Below, in pieces: positions 1 to 11,500 of a stretch of DNA of 64,000 bases. Position 1 is the stretch's first letter. Each line of letters opens with the position of its first letter. The notes beneath the pieces are model-generated. The model worked only from the letters and a program-made list of their open reading frames with translations. It did not search any database and was not told the origin of the DNA. The translations under genes were made by a program, and so were the position numbers. The stretch is from Membranipora membranacea (taxonomy: Eukaryota > Bryozoa > Gymnolaemata > Cheilostomatida > Membraniporidae). The stretch covers positions 28,455,387 to 28,519,386 of the forward strand of contig OU612069.1 of assembly GCA_914767715.1 (NCBI GenBank), given 5' to 3'.

Positions 1-1693
1 CTTTACTAAGTTTTATCTTAACCAATACACAACATCGCCTGTGCATTTAGCTTTCATAATTTCGTTTATCACAGGATTGCAATAATTTGGTAATGCTATA
101 AAGTCACAATAAAGCCACTAAAAATATATCTCTTACAGAGCAAAACAGTCCGCACAATACTTCTACAACAACTTTTTAGTTACTGGCTGGTTTCAAAGAA
201 TTATCTTGGCTATTCAGTTACAGTTTTATATTTACACGGTTTAAGTTATTCTTAGATACAAAAGCCAGGAGTTGGTGATCTACAGCCCATAAGTTGACAC
301 CCCCAGGCCCCAGTATCATGGCTACATGTGCTCCGAAACCAAATTACATCACACACTGTCAGGAGAAAACTGAACTAAATCTGCCTATCTGAATCATACC
401 ATACAATCTCCTGTGGACAGTGGTCAGTCTAATGCCAGTTTAGCGCTACTGATGCTCAGTTATTGATTATCTAGCTGCTCTCTTTAATTAATAGATTCAA
501 ACATGAGATCATGAGCTGGTGAGCAAAATGAGAGAAACTTAGCAGGTTATCACTGCACTATCACCGTTCTATTAATAGATCATCTAAGGCATTAGTATCC
601 AAACCCAACAACCTGGTGAGAGCATTCTGTAAACTTACAATAATAATAATAATAACATAATCACCTTTATATGTAGGAAACATTATTTGCTCTTATCACA
701 ATATTGGGGAGTGGTAAGCACCCCAAACCATCCATTATTAGAATAAGCTAATCAAATTGCCTGCGGTGTGACCAGTGGATCGGGAGCGACTCGGAATGCA
801 GGCAAATGGATCAAAATTGGTCTAATCTATGATGCACAAACACTATGTCTCCATGTAAATTTGTATCTCGACCTGAGTTGTCACCTCTTGGCTTGCCCTT
901 GAATTATGCACCCATTCCCATGGATAGAGGTAGCGCTGAAACTTCAAAAACATCCGCACCTGAACCCAGGCTTCTAGATCTACAGCTTTCGATGATAACC
1001 GATTGGCCATGCTCAGTATAAACTATTTCTTGAGCTCAGTGTGAACCTGAAGGTATTTCCATGGATCGAAGGGCCTCGCCGGGGGGCTGTCAGGCGGGGG
1101 GCAAAAGTCTGGCGGGCTCAAACTAAGGGCCTCTATATATTTGTGATAGATAGACTAGCCAAATGTAATTATTCATTAAAATAGTCAAATCTCGCAGTTC
1201 AAAGCTAACTGGTAAGCTAATCAAGTAAAACTTTCTTACCTTACAGTGTAGATAAACAAGAGAACGGAAATTCTCAGTTCTGATTTCACACCTCTCAGTA
1301 AGGACAGCGAGGTAAAGGGGTTAATATTAATACATAAAACTTTCACTCGCGACCTTGAGATATAACACCTAGACGAGATAGGAATGGAATGCTAAAATAT
1401 TTCTATTCCAAGAAAGTTTCCCATACTCCGTGATTAGACACGACTCACTAATGGAGATCGGATTGACTCGGATATTACGGTCTCGCCCGCAGGGCACCTT
1501 CTGTTTCTCCATCCATTCTTTGGAATGTGATTTGTCAATGTAACATAACCCTGTGAATTCATAAAACTTTTTGATTTATCCAATTAAAAGATAGCCTTTG
1601 ACACTCTGTAGCGCACTTACCATCATCGAAGAATTTAAATATAATCCCTCTCAGCAACCTTAGCTTCTAGTATTAAAATCCTTGCAGCCTCTC
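1..1693. other. No gene recognised
   Basis: I see no convincing exon, RNA gene or transposon here. Open frames are short and AT-rich. A G-rich stretch (about 1078-1130) stands out by composition but matches nothing I know. It probably lies downstream of the minus-strand SPCS3 gene or in another intergenic region. Confidence 0.4.
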
Positions 1694-1820
1694 CTGATTG
1701 TTATAGGTAGAACCTGATGAGGCTTCTCTGCTGATTGTTATAGGTAGAACCTGATGAGGCTTCTCTCCTGATTGTTATAGGTAGAAACCTGATGAGGCTT
1801 CTCCACTGATTGTTATGGTA
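1694..1820. repeat. 37-bp minisatellite, three units and a partial fourth
   Basis: Three near-identical units start at 1694, 1731 and 1768 (37, 37 and 38 bp), each beginning CTGATTGTTATAGGTAGAA and ending in GAGGCTTCTC. A diverged fourth start follows at about 1806. The high identity between units points to recent duplication. No coding potential is evident. Confidence 0.85.
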
Positions 1821-3439
1821 GCAATATCTGGTAGTTTGTTGATGAGGTAATTGTGATAAGCGTTCACCACTGATTTCTAGGCTGAACCTTTCAGCTGTTT
1901 TTGCCTCATATTATTAGATTACGTAATGCTAATAGTACTTAACTTCTATCATAATACAGACAAGGCAGCGAGCTAATCATGATTAGCGCAAATTATCCGA
2001 TCAGCTGCCAGGCAGGTAGATTGCTGATTACTCTCTCTCTATGTATACAGCTAGGATTACTCGACTGGCCGCTCTGTATAGAATTAAGCATTTCATTGAC
2101 CTGCCTTATTACAAACCAAACATCATCAGATTATTATAAGGTTGCTGCTGCCTATTCAGACCTGCCATAAGAAAGCACACAGTAGCTACCACAGTGCCTT
2201 ACGTAAACAGATCAGCCACAATGGAATAATTCAATGTATTTGATTCCCATTGGATTAAAATATTTCATATTTTTGACTCAATGGGAGAAACAGCATGTAA
2301 ATAAACCAAGGCTGGGGGCCTATGGCAGGTTTCAATATACAAAATTAACAATATTAAAGCATTTTTCAAGTAATGCTTACTCGTTTATCTGCGCATGAAT
2401 TTTAGCTCCCAGCTGCAGAATGACAAAAGGAGAAAGATGGCATCTTACTGCGGCTTGTCCAAGCTTCTAGAATCGGAGTTAAAAATTTTTTTTAAATTCA
2501 GTAGTTCTACACTAGCAGCCATCCTCACATCCTTCTCAAACTCTCGAAACTCACACAGCGAAAATATGAATGAAAGGCAGCATTGCTGGCCTACAAATTT
2601 TTTGTGGGACATTCTAAAAACAAATCAATAAATAAACTAAGGATGATAACTATGCCAAATATTCCAATCTTTTCCTCAGGGGACTTTAATACCAGCGAAG
2701 ATTTCAGGGCATGACTGAGCGACTCATCGGCAGCAAAATACCTGCCGGTGCTGCCAGCAGATCAATAATAATTAATACAGAAAGGTAAACATCAGACACT
2801 TAACATCATGTTAGCTGATCATTTAATGTATATAGTGTTCTTATAACATTAATATAAACATTTAATATCAACACTGATATCCTATAAGCTATTAACTTCT
2901 CATGTATGTAGATAATCATCAACTTGATTACTACTCAATGTATTATACAAATTGATGTCAAAACAGATTAGAAGCTGACATTATACAGTGATGTTCATTG
3001 TATCCCTATCACATATACATTTATGATATAATTATAAACTGCTCTTAGAATATCTTTATCTTCTTATAAACACTGCATCGAAAATATAATCTATGATCAT
3101 AAAATCTTATAAAAAGTGTAAACAAGTTGGTATAATCTGGAAGTGTATTAAAAGTTGTCTTCTCACACTTTAAGGAGACATAACTCCAGCAATAAGTTCA
3201 GAATTTTCAAGGATTACGGAAATTCTCTGCAGAGCTGCATAACAGGTGAATATCCCGCATAGTACAGTCAGCGCCTTGAGAAAACGGTCTTGGGCCAGAA
3301 GTTACTGTTGATATATTATATTTTGTTGGACAAATTCTATAGGACTAAGCAAGGTAGTCTCTAAATTTAAAACTGTCAAGATGACTATCCCATCATTCCT
3401 CCCCCGAGTGATGTCTCATTGTCAAAGTCGCTTATAGCT
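1821..3439. other. No gene recognised
   Basis: AT-rich DNA with short frames only (for example 1979-2170 and 2395-2631). None has splice sites, domains or composition that I would call coding. Confidence 0.4.
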
Positions 3440-3554
3440 TGGTGAAAATTAGCATCTTCAGAGTATATGATTTGGGAATGAATGATTTTTCTTGAAAGAG
3501 CAAAATAGCGATGATTGGCTAAAAAAAAAGCTGCTCATTCTAATTTAAAGACCC
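3440..3554. mobile_element. Remnant right end of the GGGGTCT-type MITE
   Basis: The stretch ends in CATTCTAATTTAAAGACCCC, the complement of the terminus of the fuller element at 27895-28195. It also keeps the subterminal words GATTTGGGAATGAATGA and GCGATGATTGG. The left end is missing, so this is a decayed or truncated copy. Assignment rests on eye alignment to other copies in this window. Confidence 0.45.
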
Positions 3555-3572
3555 CACCCCCTCCTTTCTTAA

Positions 3573-3979
3573 CAGATGTCACTAAGATTACTGGTTAATG
3601 TGGTTTGACGAGATGACAACATTATATTTTATGATTTAATAAACAAACAATGACAGAACAGTGGGCCCACGGTGGATGGTGAGGGGCGGCCACACCCTTG
3701 CCACGGCTCATTTATGCGTCCTGGTGCCTTTTGGCTGGAAAGATGGACAGCTGTCACTCTAGCCCTGGACTATCTAGCTGTTCACATGCTTTTTATTCTA
3801 TATATATATTATTTCTTTTATATACATCCTTTTAGCAGAATAATAAGAAAAGAAAAAAAGAAGACCCAACCACCCCTCCCCTATGTTGTCAGATGTCACT
3901 AAGATTACTGGTTAATGTGGTTTGACGAGATGACAACATTATATTTTATGATTTAACAAACAAACAATGACAAAACAGT
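3573..3979. repeat. 90-bp direct duplication, period 317 bp
   Basis: The segment 3573-3662 recurs at 3890-3979 with only a few differences. Both start CAGATGTCACTAAGATTACT and end at AAACAGT or GAACAGT. The 227 bp between them (3663-3889) contains a GC-rich part and an A-rich part and is not repeated. This is either a partial tandem duplication or an insertion flanked by a long duplication. Confidence 0.8.
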
Positions 3980-4875
3980 ATAATATGAGATGACCCGACA
4001 CGTCAGTTCGATACGACCGACCGACGTATTAGGTCCAGTTTTAGAATAGTAATTATAGATGGTATAATTCTCGTGCTGACACCAAACGGCGTCACATCAT
4101 ATTAACACCTACATCTACGTACAGGAATGATGGTTCAGCACTGGCTCATAGAAAACAAACTAATGTGAAACTGAATGATCCAATAAAAATCATATTAACA
4201 CTGCCTTATAATAAATCTCAGATTGTAGTATTCAAAAATAGATCTCATTTCCTCATAATGGGTTTTTTATGAAAGATATAAAATCCATATCAGCATAGAT
4301 CGCTGTTTAATTTATTAAAACACCTCAACAAGTCATCCTGCTTATTAGGATCAGCCAATGTTTACTACATCATTATACATTCAGTGCAGTACTGCTAAGT
4401 ACAAGATAAACAAAAATATCTCTTCAAAGAATCAAAGTTTACAAAAACTGAATTTTAAGAGGAATATTCGTTCCCATGAGATAATATTAACATGTGATCG
4501 ACCGGACAACTGGGACGTTCATTCGTAAGAACATTCATACTCTTGAGATGTTGTTTATCTGTGATTTTACGGAAGGTTATGCACAGTATAGCCTTTTTGG
4601 AAATACTGCAATGATATGTATCCCATAATGCAATGTATTTGTGATTGCTCATCTGCTATAGATATCAAAACAGAACACTGTTTGATATTCCTCAGATTTG
4701 TAGTGAACAGTTGCATTATGGGAACAGGCCATGTACAATATTTACATGAATGAGGAGAGTGAGCCAATGATTAGTCTGCACTGTGAGAGGATAGACTAAT
4801 CAGAGCTCAGATAACACATGGTCGGTATGACTAGGGAGAGTGAGAGAGAGGGAGAGAGATCGGTGGTGTGGTAAA
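3980..4875. other. Downstream flank of SPCS3 (possible 3' UTR)
   Basis: This lies immediately downstream of the SPCS3 stop codon on the minus strand. The first AATAAA on that strand that I find is the complement of TTTATT at 4311-4316, giving a possible 3' UTR of about 560 nt. No separate gene is seen. Confidence 0.35.
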
Positions 4876-7597
4876 TTAGAATCTGTTAGATCCGGTCTGT
4901 ACGTATGTGTTTGGTAGTTTGACTTGAGTAGATCCGATACCTCGGACTCGAGGAAGTCCTCCAGCGTTAGAGATAACATTCCAGGAGAGGGTCAGCGTGA
5001 CGTTCTCATTACCCCTGTGTGAGATATAACAACAGTCATAACTTATAATGTGATGATAGGGACAAAGGAATAGGGTGTGCCACAGTGACACTCCAGTACA
5101 TGAGTTAAAGAGGTCAAACAGTACACAGCTTGCTGGTAGTAATACTCCCGTATTAAACACAGCCCACAGTTGGCTGTTCTGTGGTTGATAAAAAAGTAAC
5201 ACTACCAGCAACCTGAGCACATTATGAGTGAATAACTAACGGCACATATAGGGCATCTAAGGCTGTTAGAGAGAAGGAAGTGGTGGATGTGCGATCAATG
5301 ACGGGGAGAAACGATTCACAGAAGACCACAAATTGGATTCACACATGGATAGATTATCTTAAAAGTAGGACTATCATAAATATAGAGTCAGTTTAAATTG
5401 TGGCGTGTCGGAAATCTCTGTTCAATTTATGGAAATAATGAGGACATTATACATCAGTTATTGGATGTTCATTTGTCAGTCAAGCAATCTATTTATATAC
5501 TTCCCATTACATTTTGATTTAAAAGGTGACACTTGTTTGTTGTCAGAGCTATTAAGGGTCACTCAAGAGAATGGAAGAGAATCGACCTGCTATACAGAAG
5601 CAACTCAAACATTCAAGTACCACCCCCTCCTGGTCCAGAGTAACAATGTATCCCTACCTAAGCATACAAGTGTAAGTGTTTCTACATGTAGATAGTAAGG
5701 AAGGGCTAACCCCCCACCCCCATCATATATTGGAATCCCTACATATACCTGTTAATGTGTTTATGCAGGTATGTATATCAGGTATACTTACAGAAGACCT
5801 CGTCCGTCATCAAAGAAATAATACTCAGGATCCACAGACTTGAGATCTATATCCTGTTTTCCTTCTCTCATCACTATTTTATCCCATAACACAACCTGAT
5901 TCAGGGCCTGCAAAATACAAATACAAACACTATAATACATATCATAATACCACCTGATTCAGGGCCTGTCAAATACAAATATTAATATCATTTTACAAAA
6001 ATAATATGCAGAGTGATACCATAGTACAATAAAATTAATATGTAGTACTGTAACACAATTAATACTCTGACACATAATCACTAAAGGCATAAATACTACG
6101 TCCACCCCCTCCTTTTGTGTGTTTTTTCCTTTGCTGTTCATATCACAATTGTTAAGGTTTTCCCAATAGGTAAAACTACAAGTGCTCCAGATATCAGCAT
6201 GATATTATAACATATAAATCAATGATATTGACAGATGTCATTTTTACACACAGAATAATTCAATCTCAAGATTGGTACCTTAGATATAATAGGGAGTTAG
6301 CTTCCCTGAAATCCTGCTTGTCAATGAGAAGACAACTTATCTAACCATTGACAGAATGACAAAAAAAAGAGTGGTACACACTTCTTTCTGCTTTTACTCA
6401 AATAATACAAATGTACACAAAATGTACATCAGGCATGTGTAAGAGGAACAGAAAACGACAGACCCCTAATATTTCTGTGCAAGACCATCATGACAGCTGT
6501 GAGGACAATGTGTCGATCTAAGCTATGATACCCAAAATAGGCTTGCTGCACAGTATCTATCTGGGTTAGTTCACCCGTGGGAAGAAGGTACAAGTAAAAC
6601 TCGAGTTTGGGCTACAGTACTTCTGACATATAGAGCACCTGATATCGAGTGTCAGTACTACTGACATATAGAGCACCTGATATCGAGTGTCACTACTAAT
6701 GACATATCGAGCATCTGATATCGAGTGTCAGTACTACTGACATATAGAGCACCTGATATCGAGTGTCACTACTAATGACATATCGAGCATCTGATATCGA
6801 GTGTCAGTACTACTGACATATAGAGCACCTGATATCGAGTTACAGTAGTATACTTACATTCTGCTCTGTTGTATATTCAGCTGTCAGATATAAGAATATC
6901 TCTTTTACGTTCCAGTTGAAAACCTCGCCGAGGTTGACTTTTATACCAAAGTTGTTCATTATAGCCAGATCTTTTCTCTCTCTGTTTGTTGTGAAGTCAG
7001 CGACATTCTTGCTATAAAAAAAGTATATACATATAGGCAAACCAAAGAGGACAGCACTGTTGCATAATCAATTTGCCTGTCACAACAGTCAATCAACTGA
7101 AGGTTTATGGATGCTGGGTATGATGTGCGGCAAGCAATTTGTTGCATTGTGAACCACACAAGTGTTGATGCTTTTTGTTTCATTACATTAATTAAGGGCC
7201 ACTGCCAACAGGGAGAAGAATGCTGCCAACAACCCCAACTTTGTAATCACATCAATACCTTGCAGCTGCATACACTGTTATTTAGAGGACTCTGACACAT
7301 TGAACTACTCACCACAGAACAGTCACATATTCCAAATGGGTACAAAGAGTTCCTTCAGATAGCTGATCCAGGGACTCCATGTGATAAGAAGTAGCAAAAG
7401 TAAATTGATAAACAACATGAACATCATGATGATGATGATGATCATAATACTCACACATAAACATTGCCTGTTTTGATCTCCACCTTGGTTAGATTGTCAT
7501 TCCAGAATGTTGATGCAAAGCACAGAAATGTGAGCACTGCCATAACAGTGAGTGTGTAGGCAAAGGCTGCATTCAGCCTGGCCAAAATGGTATTCAT
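4876..7597 (-). CDS. SPCS3: Signal peptidase complex subunit 3 (four exons)
   Basis: This encodes the 22/23-kDa non-catalytic subunit of the ER signal peptidase complex, which supports signal-peptide cleavage. Coding exons on the minus strand are 7597-7455, 7011-6858, 5907-5792 and 5014-4876. All introns are GT..AG and phases agree, giving 183 codons and a stop; animal SPCS3 is about 180. The start MNTILARLNAAFAYTLTVMA begins the single N-terminal membrane anchor (about residues 12-30). The lumenal domain carries family signatures: KNVADFT, then FNWNVKEIFLYLTAEYTT, ALNQVVLWDKIV, YYFFDDGRGL, and finally NVTLTLSWNVISNAGGLP with a probable N-glycosylation site at its Asn. The ATG at 7597 is the only one that gives the family N-terminus. 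Intron 2 holds a minisatellite close to the exon-2 donor. The gene is intact, and identification rests on recall of the family along its whole length. Confidence 0.95.
6615..6840. repeat. 38-bp minisatellite in SPCS3 intron 2
   Basis: Six units start at 6615, 6653, 6691, 6729, 6767 and 6805. Two types alternate (order A-A-B-A-B-A). Type A reads CAGTACTACTGACATATAGA and type B reads CACTACTAATGACATATCGA over the first 20 bases, so the later growth step was probably a 76-bp A-B dimer. The array ends about 17 bp from the splice donor of SPCS3 exon 2 (GTAAG complement at 6853-6857). Confidence 0.9.
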
Positions 7598-8240
7598 CTT
7601 GCTGAAGGAGTGATTTTACAAATTTTCTTCTTCTGAATTTTAGTTTCTCTTTGCTAAACACACGTCGCCGGATCTACGTCACACCTTGCTCTAGTCACGT
7701 GACAAAACAAACCCATGCCCTTTGCACTCTGGAGATTTTAGCAAGTGATGAAGATAACAAATATGTAGACAAAGCTGACTTTTGAGGACAAAACTTACTA
7801 GTACAACAAAGTGCTCATATGTGAAACTAAGATATCAAAGGTATGTTTGTCTTAAGGGTTTTTTATGGAATTTAGATTGGGTTCCAAATATTTTCTAAAC
7901 TATAATAAACGAAGAATAATAATATTATAATAAGGTAGTATAATAAAAAAAGTATTCCTACCTAACTGAAGCTAAGATGGCAAGGCTCAGATTTATAATT
8001 AAGAGGAGTGAGTGACTGACTGAGAGTTAGTTCTAACAATCCCTAACCTAACCAATAGATTAGAAGGAGTAGATTTTTTTAAAGTTAAAGTCTGTAAAGC
8101 ACTTGGCCAGTTTATGTACTTGCAGACCTGCTTTAACACTCACACACTCACAGTCACTCACTTGCTAAGCTTGTCCTCCTTGAGTTGACTTGACCGTCAC
8201 TGAGTCATTGGAGGAGTCTAGATGGAAGAGTAATGAGTAG
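7598..8240. promoter_or_regulatory. Probable bidirectional promoter, SPCS3 and transporter
   Basis: This region lies between the SPCS3 start codon (minus strand) and the splice donor (TAG|GTAAGT after 8240) of a non-coding first exon for the plus-strand transporter. It holds a perfect palindromic E-box GTCACGTGAC (7694-7703) and a CRE-like TACGTCAC (7675-7682), both 80-105 bp upstream of the SPCS3 ATG. No TATA box is obvious. The transcription starts are not determined. The motif calls are direct observation; promoter function is inferred from the head-to-head layout. Confidence 0.5.
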
Positions 8241-8550
8241 GTAAGTACATATAGATATTAGTAGGAAGGCCTCGTACTTGCTCAGTTAGTCAACTATTAA
8301 TTATTATTAGGCCTATACATTCATAACCGACTTACATTGCTCTAGCTGAAATTAACTTTCAATTATATTTTTACTGTTTTTAGCAAAGTCCCGCAGACTA
8401 CGAGCGATTAAACCTGACGGTGAAGGGGAGATTCATCCAGTCAGCTAAGCTAAATTCAACTTCATTGTCACAAAGATCAAGCCGAAAGTTTTGGGTGCAT
8501 TATTTCCTGAGAATTAACTTCTCAGACACAAATCCTGACTTGGTGTCAGA

Positions 8551-11500
8551 ATGGGAGAGAAGACTAAATCACACAGCCCACCTGGTATCACACAGTCACA
8601 ATGCTGGAGTTATATGATAGTCGTCTTCGCTTTTCTAGTCATCACCATCAGCTGTGGCAGCATATACAGGTAAGTCAGCACAGCTCATGTCCGAGTAATA
8701 ATCTCATAATAATATTATAATATCATAAGTATTACTAGATCTAGAGCTGTAAAGAACTACACCTGTCTGATGGATGTAATTCTTTTTAGACCTTTTAGGT
8801 ACCAACATGATCCTAATTGGCCTACTCTGTACCAGGACTAGGCTATTGTGTTACTGAAATATAGAACATAGAAGTTCAGCCTTGCATATACAGCTACTAC
8901 TGATAAACTACCTGTGCTAACTGCATATTACCTCATGCCAGGCCTTCTCTTCATATGCACTATTATATTATTCAACAAATGGGGTAATATTTTTACCAGC
9001 TATTCAGTTTGAATTTCAATATCACGGCTCTGACTTTCATCAAGAACGATTTGTTATATCATCTAGTTGGTTCAACCCAACGGTACCTCATCTGTATAAA
9101 TTCTTTGTTTTTTCCAGCTCTCCAATAGCGATGGTTGTATTCGAGAATAACCTTAATACGACCTTCACAGTGATGGAGCAGTCATGGCTGGGTGCTTCTA
9201 TGATGTCATCTATGAGTTTAGCCAGTAAGTACAAAAGCCCCCCAAATATCTGGTTATCGGTTTATCAGTATTTATCGTACTACCATTTATCTCCATCTCA
9301 TGATTCTGAGGGATGACACGGTGTAAGGTCTCAGTATAGTTGTTGTGCTAGGGGCATAATCTTGGGTCAGTGGTTAGACAACAGCCAATGGTAGAAGTGG
9401 CTCTCAATGACAATCTCTTCTAAAATCTTGTAAAATGCTGGCGCTATACATCTTTCTATTCAGGCAAATATCCTAAAGATAGCTTGCTGCGCTCTGATGA
9501 CAATTACACTGTCAGTTGGTTAAAAACTAGTTGTCACTCTTGCCAAACCAAACAGCCCAACCAAAATATATTCCTGCATAAACAGCAGTATACCACAAAC
9601 ACAAAAATAGTTCTCTTTGATAGCCTACCTTGTGTAGATAATGCCAAGACCAAAAAGCTAGATATTGCTGTTTATTTGTTTTGTGAGGTAAAAGGGACAA
9701 CTTTTGTTTATTTTATACTAGGTATTATATCTGCTTTTTTATTTTATACTAGGTATTATATCTGCTTTTTTATTTTATACCAGGTATTATATCTGCTTGT
9801 TTATTTGTCAGGTATCATATCAATTCCTGTGATAAGGCTGATAGGATGTAGAGGATCTATTATACTAGGAGGGTTTATAGCAGCACTCGGTCCGGCTCTG
9901 GCTGTCTTCGTCAAAAGTCTGACTGCAATCTGTCTAACTATGGGACTTCTTACTGGTAAGTTAATAAATTCGGAATAACTTACATCGGAGGAGAGAATTC
10001 AGCACAAGTTTCAGCGCAAGCTAGTACATCAGTTCTTTGTACAACATTTAGGCCTACGGTAAATTGTAAATGCAAATCTAAGGTCACTAAGAGAGGTTAT
10101 CGCCGGGTACAGAGTATGGAGTATGGGTGATGTTAATTTTCTTTATGGTCTTATCAGTTAGGAAGCTGGTGTTGTTTTGACTTACACAAGTCAGAGATAA
10201 CATTCCCCTTGCAGATATGAATGCAATATAATTCATAAGATTGCACATATTACTGTCATCAGGCTGCACTATAGTATTAAGACTAGGGATTCCCAGTTCA
10301 TGGACAGGCAACACCATACTGAATGTTTGATTGTGTTAGTTAACATTGTCTTGGTATTTAAATAATGTAATATCAAAAGATTTCCAGCCACATGCCCTGG
10401 ACAGTATGGGCACTTGATGATTGGACTTACACAAACTTCAGTGAGCCTGGGTTCCCAACCTTTCTCTCTCCACTAGATAGGGCTGCGGTTTTCTTGAGTC
10501 ATTTTGCGTAGGAGGAGTGACTCAAAATCAGAAAGATCCAAGTGCGCCTTAGGCTATATAATTGCTACTCGTTTGTAAATCGTATGATGACTAAAAACCT
10601 GTTCCACCACCACTAGGTGTAGCTGTTCTACTGTTAGTCCTCGGTCTGCCCTCACATTATGTTACTATGTTTGTGTTTCTGTACTGTTACAGGCACTGGA
10701 GTAGGACTAGCTTTTATACCAGCTCTACTTACAGTAGAGTTACACTTCCCTCAGAGAGGAAATAAATTAGCTACTACTATAGCTATGTGCGGTATAGGTG
10801 AGTGTACTGTGTGTGTTGGGGGGAGGGGGTAGTCTTTGTACCAGGGTTACAAATGTGCAGGTCGGAATGGGTGCTTGATGTAGAAACCAAGGGAGTTGTG
10901 GGATCTGTCCGAGGAAATTACAGCTAGGTATGACTGCTGGTTAACTGCTGTACAGTTAGATCTCATCATACACATATATATACCTCAGTGGTGAGACATC
11001 TTATTCCACAGAGGCTTATTCAGTTCCTAAAGGGGACTATAGATTTAAATTGGAAATTTTGATCTTTATCTCCAAACAAGTAGTGGGCTCTATAATTGTC
11101 TTGTATATTTTGGTGACAAACTGCACTACATGCAGACAACAATGTGAAAGTGATTCACATTTCACTCAAGTAGTTCAGAGAAATTTCAAATAAACAAAGG
11201 AATGCTCTAATGGTAACACAGCAGCTGGTTATAATTACTCTTGTCTGTCAATCAGCGAAGCACTGACAACCTCATGTCATGTGCAGAAAAACTAACTCCG
11301 GGATTGTCATATACTTGGCAGTCAGTCTGATATATTTAGATCTGCTTGTCAGTATGTCATTTCTAGGTATATCATGGCTATACAGTGATTGTGGAGATGT
11401 CTGCTTTGTAACCGATGTCAGGATTAAGTTTCATTTCACTTAATGTCCTTGGCGAAGTACATTGCACCCATCAGATCTGATTGACTCATCATGATTAATG

